Both the position numbers and the translations under genes were made by a program. Below are positions 39,085-47,831 of a stretch of 64,000 nucleotides of DNA, in pieces (position 1 is the stretch's first letter; every line of letters starts with the position of its first letter). The DNA is taken from positions 124,001 to 188,000 of the forward strand of contig NZ_AP012331.1 of NCBI RefSeq assembly GCF_001042635.1. The letters are read 5' to 3'. Under the pieces are notes generated by a model. It ran no database searches. It saw nothing but the letters and a program-made list of their open reading frames with translations, and was not told the origin of the DNA. The DNA is from Bifidobacterium scardovii JCM 12489 = DSM 13734. Its GTDB lineage: Bacteria; Actinomycetota; Actinomycetes; Actinomycetales; Bifidobacteriaceae.

Positions 39085-40233
39085 GTGGTAGGTATGCGTG
39101 ATGTTGCCAAAAAGGCCGGAGTGTCCTTGAGCACGGTGTCCCTGGTGGTGAACGGGACCGGCTATGTCTCTGACGAAATGCGCGATCGCGTCAGCGAGGC
39201 GATGCGGTCACTCAACTATATCCCCAACGAATTGGCACGCAATCTGTACCATGACCGCACCAATATCGTGGGCGTGATCGTGCCGACGATCCGCCATCCG
39301 TTCTTCGCCACGCTGACCGCCAATCTGCAGCGCGAGTTCTCCGCGCGCGGATTGCGCACGCTGCTGTGCTCCACCATGGACACGGACTCCGGCGAGACCG
39401 AATACGTCGACAGGCTGCGCCGGCGCATGATGGATGGCATCGTGGTGTCGTCGCACACCACCCACGACCCGGAGTACTGGGAGTCGGTCGGCCGTTCCGT
39501 GGTGGCGTTCGACCGGTTCCTCGGCTCGAACATCCCCTCGGTCGGCTCCGACCACGAGCAGGGCGGCCGTCTGATCGCCGAGCAGCTGATCTCGTCCGGC
39601 GCCCGCCATGTGGCGATGATCGGCGGCCCCCGCGAGCAATTCCATGATCGCCCGATGGGGGAGGGCACCACCTTCCCGACGATCCGCTACTACCTGACGC
39701 TTGAGGGCGAGCTGGACCGCGCCGGCATCCGGCACAACTACATCGAGGCGGGCGAGGTCTACGACTTCGGCGGCTATGGTTCGGCCGTGCGCGAGGTGTT
39801 CGAGCGGTATGACGGCGAGGACGCGGTGGATGCCGTGGTGTGCTCGGACATCGGGGCCGCGTACTGCGTGCAGGAGGCGATGCGGCGGGGCATCCGCATT
39901 CCGGAGGACCTGCAGATCATCGCCTATGACGGCACGTATCTGGCCGATGTCGCGGGCATGCGGCTGACGGCCGTCTGCCAGAATTTCGAGTCCATCGCGG
40001 CCGCGATCGCCACGCGCATGATGGACGCGATAGAGGGTTCGCCGGCGGAGGGCGCCGGAGCCTCCGCGCTGGGTGCCGAACCGGATGCTGAAGGTGCGGG
40101 CGAAGGCGGTTCCGGTGAGGCCGGGGATGCCGGCGACGCCATTCGCGCGGATGGCATCGCGGGGACCGAGGCCGCGGCGGAATCGTCCGTGTTCGTTCCC
40201 GTGCGGATGCGTGCGGGCGAGACCACGCGCTGA
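39085..40233 (+). CDS. LacI-family regulator of the sucrose locus
   Basis: 382 residues from GTG 39085, which has AAGGAG eight bases upstream. HTH head MRDVAKKAGVSLSTVSLVVNGTGYVSDEMRDRV and hinge NELARNLYHDRTNIVGVIVP, then the periplasmic-binding-like sugar sensor. The C terminus carries a ~60-residue Gly/Ala/Glu-rich insert (PAEGAGASALGAEPDAEGAGEGG) before the last strand, unusual for LacI proteins. It is next to sucrose phosphorylase and shares an operator palindrome with it, so it most likely represses the sucrose genes in the absence of sucrose (inference). Confidence 0.85.
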   Translation: MVGMRDVAKKAGVSLSTVSLVVNGTGYVSDEMRDRVSEAMRSLNYIPNELARNLYHDRTNIVGVIVPTIRHPFFATLTANLQREFSARGLRTLLCSTMDTDSGETEYVDRLRRRMMDGIVVSSHTTHDPEYWESVGRSVVAFDRFLGSNIPSVGSDHEQGGRLIAEQLISSGARHVAMIGGPREQFHDRPMGEGTTFPTIRYYLTLEGELDRAGIRHNYIEAGEVYDFGGYGSAVREVFERYDGEDAVDAVVCSDIGAAYCVQEAMRRGIRIPEDLQIIAYDGTYLADVAGMRLTAVCQNFESIAAAIATRMMDAIEGSPAEGAGASALGAEPDAEGAGEGGSGEAGDAGDAIRADGIAGTEAAAESSVFVPVRMRAGETTR

Positions 40234-40322
40234 CCCGGCCGGCCGATCCGGCACTGCGTCAACGCCGCGTCAACGCCGCTGCGGCGCCGGATCGGTGGCC
40301 ATTTTTCCCTGACGGTATCCCA

Positions 40323-40617
40323 GTGGTCTGTCTCGCAAATGATTGAGTGGTTCGCGCCCCCGCTGGATGGGCAATCCTGTGGATTGCCCATAGCAGTGCG
40401 CGAAGCGCACGTCGCATGTAATGTCGGGGGCTGTCGGCGCAGCCGGCTGGGGGTGGCCGGAAACAATGCAGCGTCAAGCATTCGACCACCCCCGGCGCTA
40501 CGCGCCACCTCCCGACATTACATGCGGCGTGCACTTCCGTGCACTGCTATGGATAGCCCACAGGGCTATCCATCCAGCGGGAGGATCAGCCACTCCGCCA
40601 TTTGCAAGATAGGCCAC
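40323..40617. repeat. 295-bp near-palindromic element
   Basis: The two ends GTGGTCTGTCTCGCAAAT and ATTTGCAAGATAGGCCAC are imperfect complements. Inward, matching arms recur: CGCTGGATGG/CCATCCAGCG, GGGCAATCC-type hairpins, GCATGTAATGTCGGG/CCCGACATTACATGC, and a central GGGGTGG/CCACCCC. A large cruciform-capable MITE-like element with nested hairpins. No gene inside. Confidence 0.75.
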
Positions 40618-40623
40618 TAGCTT

Positions 40624-40740
40624 CGAGTTGTCGGTGCGTGGGATCGGAGACCGGCCGGTTTTTAGCCCTACAATGCGGGTTGGCAACGTCAACAACGGGC
40701 TGTTGGAGCTTGGTCTCGAAAGTGGCGCACCGACAACTCG
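40624..40740. repeat. MITE family II copy B
   Basis: 117 bases with exact terminal repeats CGAGTTGTCGGTGCG / CGCACCGACAACTCG. GCTT flanks both sides and may be a target duplication. Lies just after the 295-bp palindrome and before the sucrose phosphorylase promoter. Confidence 0.85.
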
Positions 40741-40816
40741 GCTTTCCCGTGCATCGGGACTGCCGACAACCGAAAATGCGTGTGGCGGATCGGGTGTGGT
40801 GGGGTGGTTTGACAGC

Positions 40817-40832
40817 ATCGAACCGGTTCGAT
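40817..40832 (+). promoter_or_regulatory. LacI-type operator of sucrose phosphorylase
   Basis: ATCGAACCGGTTCGAT, a perfect 16-bp palindrome 84 bases before the ATG. Its core equals the one before the LacI gene. Confidence 0.7.
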
Positions 40833-40915
40833 ACCATAAAACCAATCACGGTTCGCGTGATCGCGGTGCAATACGGGGCATCGCGGCGCGCGAACCCGAC
40901 ACACAAGGAGGAATG

Positions 40916-42436
40916 ATGGACAACACCGTTCAGCTCATTACCTACGCCGATCGCCTGGGGGACGGCAACCTCGCGTCGCTGACCGACATACTGCGCACCC
41001 GGTTCGATGGCGTGTACGAAGGCGTGCACATCCTGCCGTTCTTCACGCCGTTCGACGGGGCCGACGCGGGCTTCGACCCGGTCGACCACACCGAGGTCGA
41101 TCCGCGTCTGGGCACGTGGGACGACATCGGCGAACTGAGCAAGACCCACGGCATCATGGTCGATACGATCGTCAATCACATGAGCTGGGAGTCCAAGCAG
41201 TTCCAGGACGTGATGAAGCGCGGCGAGGACAGCCCGTATTACGGGATGTTCCTGACCATGAGCACCATCTTCCCCGACGGCGCCACCGAGGAGGAGCTCG
41301 CCGGCATCTACCGCCCGCGCCCGGGCCTGCCGTTCACCCACTACACTTGGGCCGGCAAGACGCGTCTGGTGTGGACCACGTTCACCCCGCAGCAGGTTGA
41401 TATCGACACCGATTCCGCGGAGGGGTGGGCGTACCTGACCTCCATCCTCGACCGCCTGGCCGAGAGCCATGTCAGCTCGATCCGCCTCGACGCCGTCGGC
41501 TACGGTGCCAAGGAGGCCCACTCCAGCTGCTTCATGACGCCGAAGACCTTCGCACTCATCGAACGCATCAAGGAAGAGGGCGCCAAGCGCGGCCTCGAGA
41601 CTCTGATCGAGGTGCACAGCTATTACCGGAAGCAGGTCGAGATCGCGCACAAGGTCGACCGCGTCTACGACTTCGCGCTGCCCCCGCTGCTGCTGCACGC
41701 GATCTTCACCGGCAGGACCGACGCCGTGGCCCACTGGGTCGAGGTGCGGCCGAACAACGCCGTCACCGTGCTGGACACGCACGACGGCATCGGCGTGATC
41801 GACATCGGCTCCGACCAGCTTGACCGCTCCCTCAAGGGCCTGGTGCCCGACAAGGACGTGGACGATCTGGTCAACACGATCCACGCCAACACCCACGGCG
41901 AATCGCAGGCCGCCACCGGCGCCGCCGCGTCCAACCTCGACCTGTACCAGGTCAACAGCACGTACTATTCGGCGCTCGGCTGCAATGACCAGCACTACAT
42001 CGCCGCCCGCGCCGTGCAGTTCTTCGTGCCGGGCGTGCCGCAGGTGTACTACGTCGGCGCGCTCGCCGGCGTGAACGACATGGAGCTGCTGCGCCGCACG
42101 AATGTCGGCCGCGACATCAACCGCCACTACTACTCGACCGCGGAGATCGACGAGCAGCTGGAGCGTCCGGTGGTCAAGGCGCTCAACGCGCTGTGCCGCT
42201 TCCGCAACACGCTGCCCGCCTTCAACGGCGAGTTCGGCTATGAAGCGGACGGCGAGCGCTCGATCACGCTGAAGTGGGCGTCCGCCGACGGGGCGAGCAC
42301 GGCCGCTCTCGTGTTCGAGCCGGGCAAGGGGCTGGGTGTGGACAGCGACGAGTCCGTCGCCACGCTGACTTGGACCGATGCCGCCGGCAAGCATACGACC
42401 GGCGATCTGATCGCCGACCCGCCCGTCGCGGCCTGA
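40916..42436 (+). CDS. Sucrose phosphorylase (GH13_18)
   Basis: 506 residues from ATG 40916, which has AAGGAGG four bases away; an ATG three bases earlier is too close. The sequence tracks the known B. adolescentis enzyme closely: MDNTVQLITYADRLGDG, THGIMVDTIVNHMSW, nucleophile D192 in RLDAVGYG, acid/base E232 in LIEVHSYY, D290 in LDTHDGIG. It splits sucrose with phosphate to glucose-1-phosphate and fructose in the cytoplasm. It is followed by an MFS transporter that likely imports sucrose. Confidence 0.96.
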   Translation: MDNTVQLITYADRLGDGNLASLTDILRTRFDGVYEGVHILPFFTPFDGADAGFDPVDHTEVDPRLGTWDDIGELSKTHGIMVDTIVNHMSWESKQFQDVMKRGEDSPYYGMFLTMSTIFPDGATEEELAGIYRPRPGLPFTHYTWAGKTRLVWTTFTPQQVDIDTDSAEGWAYLTSILDRLAESHVSSIRLDAVGYGAKEAHSSCFMTPKTFALIERIKEEGAKRGLETLIEVHSYYRKQVEIAHKVDRVYDFALPPLLLHAIFTGRTDAVAHWVEVRPNNAVTVLDTHDGIGVIDIGSDQLDRSLKGLVPDKDVDDLVNTIHANTHGESQAATGAAASNLDLYQVNSTYYSALGCNDQHYIAARAVQFFVPGVPQVYYVGALAGVNDMELLRRTNVGRDINRHYYSTAEIDEQLERPVVKALNALCRFRNTLPAFNGEFGYEADGERSITLKWASADGASTAALVFEPGKGLGVDSDESVATLTWTDAAGKHTTGDLIADPPVAA

Positions 42437-42616
42437 TCGCGTTCCGGCCGCCGCCTGCACCGCGCCCCTTCCTTCCGCCGCCCTGTTGGACGGGCCGCGG
42501 CGGAAAGGGGCGCAGCCATAGGCGAGTCGCGTGCGGCGCGGCGCAAGGCGTCTGAGACCGCTATTACGATACGTCCCGTACACCAATAGAGAGTAAGTAA
42601 GAGAGCGCACTACGCC

Positions 42617-44371
42617 ATGACCGACGATCAGTACGATCAGCAATCGACATCCCCGCAGTGTGGGGCCCAATCCCCTGAGAGCCCGGCCCAATCCCCGCAA
42701 TCTCCCGCAGAATCCACACCCCAGTCCCAACCCCAGCCTCAGCCGGCGCCCCAACCCCGCCCGCTGCCCGGCCAGCATTTCATCCGCCCCGGCATCGACG
42801 ACCGGCCGGATTACGAGAAGGCGCTGAGCCCCGAGGACAAGGCCGCCGTGGCCCGCCTGGCCGTGCCGCTGCGGCGCCGCGCTCCGGAGGCGGCCGCCGC
42901 CCAGCCGGAGACCCAGGCCGCCCGCCTGTCCGCGGCCGGCTCCCCCGCAACCGCTGCGTCGGCGGTCGACGCGGCGATCCCCGACATGTCCTCCGCGTTC
43001 CTCGACATGCGCGATCCGATGGTCTCCGCGGACGGGCAGCGCCCCGACGCCGCGCAGGTCAGGCGCCTGACGTGGGGCTTCGGCCTTGCGGCCGCGCTGC
43101 GCACCATCCCGTGGGTCATGCTCAATATGGTGCTGTTGCCCGCCGTGGTGGACCGGCTGGCTGGCAACGGATACTTCGATGACTTTGCGGCGTTCTGCCA
43201 CAACGGCGAGGCGGACGGCATGCTGGGCGTCTCGTCCGTGATCCCCTTGGCTGCCATCATTGCGATCGGCTGTGTGGTGGCGCTGTTCGCCAACGCCGTC
43301 GTCGCGGTCGTGTCGGACCGCACGCGCACGGCGATCGGCCGCCGCACACCGTGGATCCTCGCCGGCGGCGCCCTGTGCGCGCTGGGCACGCTGATGCTCG
43401 GTGCCATCGAAGGCATCAGCGGCGCGTTGCTGTTGTGGATCGTGCTGAACATCGGATACGCGATGGTCGCCACGCCGTTCGCGGCCGCATTCGCCGAACG
43501 CATGCCCGACAAGTTCCGCGAACGCAGCATGCGCTGGCGCGGCGTCGGGCTGATGCTCGGGCAGGCGGCCGGCGTCTGGCTCGCCGCGTTCGGGGTGATC
43601 GTGGTCGATGGCCGCATGGTCGGCGGGTTCGGCGAACTGCCCTTCGCCGTCTGCGCGGTGATGTTCCTGCTGTGCGCGATCATCCCCCTGCTGGTGTGGC
43701 CAAGGGAGCGTTCCAGCCAAGCTGACGCGCGCCAGCCGTTCGATCTGGGGAGCGTGCATGCGCAGTTCCGCATGCCGCAGGACGCTCCCAGGTTCCGCAT
43801 GGCCTTCGCGGCGCGGCTGTGCATGATGACCGGCGCCGGCTTCGTCTCGGTGTTCCTGTGGCTGATCGTGCGGCACGGCGTGGCCGATGCCGTCCAGTGC
43901 CGGACGATGTCGTCCTTCCCCGCGACGATTCCCACGGGCCTGATGCTGGCGCTGATGGCGCTCGCCACGCTGGCCGGCTCCGCGCTGGCCTCGCTGGTAG
44001 CCGGGCGGATCGCGGACCGGGTCGAGGACGCGCGGCGCGTGGCGGTTCCCGCCTGCGTGCTGTACGGCGTGCTCATGCTGGTGCCGGTCGTCGCGCCGAA
44101 CATGACGGGATTGGCCGTGTTCGCCCTGGTTTCCGGCTTCGCGTTCGGCCTGTACGACGTGTTCAACCAGACGCTCGTGCTGGAGACGCTGCCCGATCCG
44201 CGTACGTCCGGGCGTGATCTGGGCATGTTCAACGTGGCCAATGTGATCGCGCCGGCGAATGCCTCCGTGATCGGCGCGTGCGTGGCCGTCGCGTTCGGGT
44301 ACTTCGCACTGTTCGTCGCCGCGTTGGTGTTTGTGCTGGTCTCGGCCCTGCTGATGGTCTGCGCCAGATAG
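42617..44371 (+). CDS. MFS transporter, probable sucrose importer
   Basis: 584 residues. The first ~150 are disordered, rich in Pro/Gln/Ser/Ala (PQSPAESTPQSQPQPQPAPQ). About 12 spans follow, with the loop-2 type motif VVSDRTRTAIGRRTPWILAGG, characteristic of GPH/sucrose-type symporters (SDR-T-GRRRP), and the ADRVED loop in the second half. Its position after sucrose phosphorylase and the LacI gene makes sucrose the likely substrate. The long cytoplasmic head is unusual. Confidence 0.85.
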   Translation: MTDDQYDQQSTSPQCGAQSPESPAQSPQSPAESTPQSQPQPQPAPQPRPLPGQHFIRPGIDDRPDYEKALSPEDKAAVARLAVPLRRRAPEAAAAQPETQAARLSAAGSPATAASAVDAAIPDMSSAFLDMRDPMVSADGQRPDAAQVRRLTWGFGLAAALRTIPWVMLNMVLLPAVVDRLAGNGYFDDFAAFCHNGEADGMLGVSSVIPLAAIIAIGCVVALFANAVVAVVSDRTRTAIGRRTPWILAGGALCALGTLMLGAIEGISGALLLWIVLNIGYAMVATPFAAAFAERMPDKFRERSMRWRGVGLMLGQAAGVWLAAFGVIVVDGRMVGGFGELPFAVCAVMFLLCAIIPLLVWPRERSSQADARQPFDLGSVHAQFRMPQDAPRFRMAFAARLCMMTGAGFVSVFLWLIVRHGVADAVQCRTMSSFPATIPTGLMLALMALATLAGSALASLVAGRIADRVEDARRVAVPACVLYGVLMLVPVVAPNMTGLAVFALVSGFAFGLYDVFNQTLVLETLPDPRTSGRDLGMFNVANVIAPANASVIGACVAVAFGYFALFVAALVFVLVSALLMVCAR

Positions 44372-44440
44372 GCGGCCCGTGGCCGTACGGCGGGCGGCCT
44401 CCGATCGGCGACGTGGATCGGCGATGGCCGGCGACACGAG

Positions 44441-44469
44441 AGTGGGTGTTCACAATGTGAACACCCACT
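44441..44469. promoter_or_regulatory. Perfect 14-bp-arm palindrome after the transporter gene
   Basis: AGTGGGTGTTCACA-A-TGTGAACACCCACT. No T run follows. It lies 70 bases after the transporter stop and 91 bases before the leader peptide, so it could be an operator for the downstream unit or the end of the sucrose transcript. Confidence 0.55.
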
Positions 44470-44559
44470 GGTACATCGGCGGGGGCGCTCCTATGTTATG
44501 GGACCAGTCGAGCAAACAGCTCGGCGGAAACGTTCGATACCGGAAGGAGGTTCGCCACG

Positions 44560-44649
44560 ATGACTGGATACACTGCCTACGCTGCCGTTGATCACACCAA
44601 CGCTCTGCTGTCCGCACGAATTATTATTCCGTCTTCGCTGGCGGACTGA
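44560..44649 (+). CDS. Leader peptide with Ile-Ile-Ile (attenuator control)
   Basis: 29 residues: MTGYTAYAAVDHTNALLSAR, then IIIPSSLAD. AAGGAGG lies nine bases before the ATG. Leu-Leu and a run of three Ile codons (44620-44628) are the signature of branched-chain amino-acid leaders. It is followed at once by competing stem-loops and a terminator, then by the MHS transporter and ilvC. Confidence 0.75.
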   Translation: MTGYTAYAAVDHTNALLSARIIIPSSLAD

Positions 44650-44666
44650 TTCGGCATACAGCTTGA

Positions 44667-44745
44667 AGCCCCGCCAACGAAGGCAGGGCTGAGAGCGAGT
44701 CACAAGCTTTTCTTGAAGCCCTGCCACCGTGGCGGGGCTTTTTTT
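44667..44745 (+). terminator. Attenuator: competing hairpins with terminator
   Basis: Four segments: AGCCCCGCC (44667-44675), GGCAGGGCT (44682-44690), AGCCCTGCC (44717-44725), GGCGGGGCT (44731-44739), then seven T. Segments 2 and 3 are exact complements (antiterminator). Segments 3 and 4 form the terminator with one G-U. Segments 1 and 2 pair with one mismatch. The end of the leader ORF (CTTCGCTGGCGG, 44632-44643) can also pair with CCGCCAACGAAG (44671-44682). Confidence 0.75.
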
Positions 44746-44880
44746 GATGCGCCCCACAAGGTCACCGCCCGTCATTCCAAGCTCGCACAGCGCAACCGCA
44801 GATATCCACCAACCGTGAAACCCCGCGTGGAACAATGTGAAACATATTGTGAAACGTGGCGAACGCAGAAGAGAGACATC

Positions 44881-46245
44881 ATGTCAGCAGTCGAAACCAC
44901 GACTGGAAATACCGTCGCCGGCAAAGCCGGCGCGCTGGTGCGCGATTCGGTCAAAACCGTCATCGCCGCCTCGATGGTCGGCACGGCCATCGAATTCTAT
45001 GACTTCTACGCCTACGGCACCGCCGCGGCAAACTACTTCCCGCACATCTTCTTCTCCGACAAGACCAACCCGACCGTCGCGATGCTGATGAGCTTCCTCA
45101 CCTTCGCCATCGCCTTCGTCGCCCGCCCGCTCGGCTCGCTGATCTTCGGCCACTTCGGCGATCGCCTGGGGCGCAAGGCCACGCTGGTCGTGAGCCTGAT
45201 GACCATGGGCGTCGGCACCTTCCTCATCGGCTGCCTGCCCACCTACGATCAGGTCGGCGTCGCCGCGGTCGCGGTCCTGTGCCTGCTGCGCCTGGTGCAG
45301 GGCATCGGTCTGGGCGGCGAATGGTCCGGCGCGGCGCTGGTCGCCACCGAGAACGCCCCCGAGGACAAGCGAGCCCTGTACGGCTCCTTCCCGGAGCTCG
45401 GCGCCCCGATCGGCTTCTTCCTGTCCAACGGCACCTACTTCGTGCTCGAGTCCTTCAATGATCAGGACGCGATGCTGGCCTGGGGCTGGCGCGTGCCGTT
45501 CCTGCTCTCCGCCGTTCTGGTGATCGTCGGCCTTGTGGTCCGCGTCCACATGGAGGAGACCCCGATCTTCCGCATGGCCCAGGAGCAGAAGAAGGTCGTC
45601 AAGTCCCCGTTGACCGAGGTCTTCCGCAAGTCGTGGCGTCAGGTGCTGCAGGCCACCTTCCTCGTGGCCGTGACCTATACGCTGTTCTACACGCTCGCCA
45701 CCTGGTCCCTCGCCTGGGGCACCAAGGAGCAGGGCGAAGGCGGCGGCGGACTCGGCTTCACCAACCAGGAATACCTGCTCATGCTGATGGTCTCCATCTG
45801 CGTGTTCGCCCTGTTCATCGTGCTGTCCTGCCTGTACGCGGACAAGATCGGCCGCCGTCGCGTGCTGACCTTCTCCTCCTGCGCGCTGGTCGTGTTCGCC
45901 GTGGCGTTCCCCTTCCTGCTGGACGGCGGTCTGGTCGGCCAGAAGAACTTCTTCGCCAACATGGTGTTCCTGTGCGTCGGCTTCGCGCTGATGGGCATCG
46001 CCTTCGGGCCGATCGGCGCCTTCCTGCCCGAGCTGTTCGACGCCAACGTGCGTTACTCCGGCTCCGGCATCGGCTACAACCTGGCCGCCATCGTCGGCGC
46101 GGCCTTCGTGCCGACGATCGCCACTTGGCTGAGCGCCCACTGGGGCGTCCACTCCGTGGGTCTGTACCTCGCCGTGATGGCCGTGTGCTGCCTGGTGTCG
46201 GTGCTGACGTGCCGTGAGACCAAAGACGTTGATTTCACCAAGTGA
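44881..46245 (+). CDS. MHS-family MFS transporter under Ile attenuation
   Basis: 454 residues, 12 spans. MHS hallmarks: VGTAIEFYDFYAYGTAAANYFPHIFF in span 1, GHFGDRLGRKATL, GIGLGGEWSGAALVATENAP, and GFFLSNGTYF. The family carries organic acids, osmolytes and keto acids with protons. The Ile-rich leader and attenuator directly upstream and ilvC downstream imply a link to branched-chain amino acids or their keto acids, import or export unknown. ATG 44881 with a weak AGAGAG site. Confidence 0.88.
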   Translation: MSAVETTTGNTVAGKAGALVRDSVKTVIAASMVGTAIEFYDFYAYGTAAANYFPHIFFSDKTNPTVAMLMSFLTFAIAFVARPLGSLIFGHFGDRLGRKATLVVSLMTMGVGTFLIGCLPTYDQVGVAAVAVLCLLRLVQGIGLGGEWSGAALVATENAPEDKRALYGSFPELGAPIGFFLSNGTYFVLESFNDQDAMLAWGWRVPFLLSAVLVIVGLVVRVHMEETPIFRMAQEQKKVVKSPLTEVFRKSWRQVLQATFLVAVTYTLFYTLATWSLAWGTKEQGEGGGGLGFTNQEYLLMLMVSICVFALFIVLSCLYADKIGRRRVLTFSSCALVVFAVAFPFLLDGGLVGQKNFFANMVFLCVGFALMGIAFGPIGAFLPELFDANVRYSGSGIGYNLAAIVGAAFVPTIATWLSAHWGVHSVGLYLAVMAVCCLVSVLTCRETKDVDFTK

Positions 46246-46471
46246 TATCGGCGCCCGATAAGCAGGCTCTCGTTACGAGAGCAAAAACACATTCAATATT
46301 TGGACGTGAGCGATCACGCCAATGTAAGGGGGACTAGAACAGTCCCCAGAGGCGGATGGCGCTTCCGTGAGATAGGGACACAATCCCGAACGGAAAATCC
46401 ATTCGCAATCACAACGGTTGCCGAGCATGCTAGCTCGACATCATCGCTACCTCTACAAAGGAGTGCCAATC

Positions 46472-47524
46472 ATGGCAGCAACAATCTGGTACGAAAAAGA
46501 CGCTGATCTGAGCGTGTTCGATGGCAAGAAGGTCGCCGTCCTCGGTTACGGCTCCCAGGGCCACGCGCATGCGCTGAACCTGCGCGATTCGGGTGTCGAC
46601 GTGGTGGTCGGCCTGCGTCCGACCTCGAAGTCGGTCGAGTTCGCCAAGGAGCAGGGCCTCGAGGTCAAGTCGGTCGGCGACGCGGTCGCCGAGGCCGACG
46701 TGGTCATGATCCTGCTGCCTGACCAGTACCAGGCCAAGGTCTATAAGGAAGAGGTCGAGCCGAACCTGAAGCCGGGCGCCGCTCTGGCCTTCGCCCACGG
46801 CTTCAACATCCACTACGGCTACATCAAGCCTTCCGAGGATCACCCGGTCTTCATGGTTGCCCCGAAGGGCCCGGGCCACATCGTGCGTCGTGAGTACGCC
46901 GCCGGCCGTGGCGTCCCGGTCGTCGTGGCCGTCGAGCAGGACCCGGACGGCAAGACCTGGCCGCTGTGCCTGGCTTACGCCAAGGCCCTTGGCGCTCTGC
47001 GCGCCGGCGCCATCAAGACCACCTTCAAGGAGGAGACCGAGACCGATCTGTTCGGCGAGCAGGATGTCCTCATGGGCGGCATCAACCACCTGTGCGACAT
47101 GGGCTTCGACGTGCTGACCGAGGCCGGTTACCAGCCGGAGATCGCCTACTTCGAGGTGTTCCACGAGCTGAAGATGCTGGTCGACCTGGCCAACGAGGGT
47201 GGCCTGAACAAGGCCCGTTGGTCCTGCTCCGACACCGCCCAGTACGGCGACTACACCTCCACGGTCATCACCGAGGAGACCAAGAAGCGCATGCAGTACC
47301 AGCTCAAGCGCATTCAGGACGGCTCCTTCGCCAAGGAGTTCATGGATGACCAGGCCGCCGGCGCCCCGAAGTTCAAGAAGCTGCAGGAAGAGTACTCTCA
47401 CCCGCACCTTGAGACCGTCGGCCCGAAGCTGCGCGCCATGTTCTCTTGGAACAACGGCCCGGCCAAGGACCAGGACGAGGCTGAGTCCTTCACCGGCAAG
47501 ATCGCTCGCGCCCAGGTGCAGTGA
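46472..47524 (+). CDS. ilvC: Ketol-acid reductoisomerase, copy 1
   Basis: 350 residues from ATG 46472, with AAAGGAG upstream. NADPH loop [17 protein letters not shown], then [39 protein letters not shown] (metal ligands) and [10 protein letters not shown] are complete. It makes 2,3-dihydroxy-isovalerate and -methylvalerate for Val, Leu and Ile. A 201-base tract (46862-47062) is identical to the second copy at 49774-49974, as is a further ~110-base tract, pointing to gene conversion. Followed by a terminator. Confidence 0.96.
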   Translation: MAATIWYEKDADLSVFDGKKVAVLGYGSQGHAHALNLRDSGVDVVVGLRPTSKSVEFAKEQGLEVKSVGDAVAEADVVMILLPDQYQAKVYKEEVEPNLKPGAALAFAHGFNIHYGYIKPSEDHPVFMVAPKGPGHIVRREYAAGRGVPVVVAVEQDPDGKTWPLCLAYAKALGALRAGAIKTTFKEETETDLFGEQDVLMGGINHLCDMGFDVLTEAGYQPEIAYFEVFHELKMLVDLANEGGLNKARWSCSDTAQYGDYTSTVITEETKKRMQYQLKRIQDGSFAKEFMDDQAAGAPKFKKLQEEYSHPHLETVGPKLRAMFSWNNGPAKDQDEAESFTGKIARAQVQ

Positions 47525-47592
47525 TTGCTCCCGCTCCGGCTCCCGCTGCCGGGAGCCGTCAGCCGCAGGCTGACTGAGGGCGGTGCATAACG

Positions 47593-47634
47593 AGACCCGC
47601 CGTTCCCGTTCATTCGGGAGCGGCGGGTCTTTTG
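47593..47634 (+). terminator. Terminator after ilvC copy 1
   Basis: AGACCCGCCG-t-TCCCG and CGGGA-g-CGGCGGGTCT arms followed by TTTT. Confidence 0.8.
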
Positions 47635-47691
47635 CGTGCCGGGCCGTGCGGCACGACGGTTGCCGGACGTTTACCGGACGCTTTCGGCCGT

Positions 47692-47820
47692 TATGGTGTG
47701 CCGCGCCTCATAAGTTCGCCTACTGCATCTGGCTCCCCTCTCGCAGGATGAGCTGGCCGCGAAGCAGTCTGAGGGGAGCCGGAATTACTAAACGAAGTGA
47801 TGACGTGGAATACGTAGATA
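47692..47820. repeat. Family I MITE between ilvC copy 1 and the Sel1 gene
   Basis: GGCTCCCCTCTCGCAGG...CTGAGGGGAGCC core with AATTACTAAACGAAG arm and terminal GTAG. The left arm is degraded. Confidence 0.65.
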
Positions 47821-47831
47821 GCGTTCCGCGT

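Noticed and set aside
40586..44437. A 1283-codon open frame on the minus strand across the sucrose locus
   Set aside because: It is the antisense of sucrose phosphorylase and the transporter, kept open by high GC at third positions. Its product is His/Arg/Gly-rich without any domain, and it crosses two MITE/operator regions.
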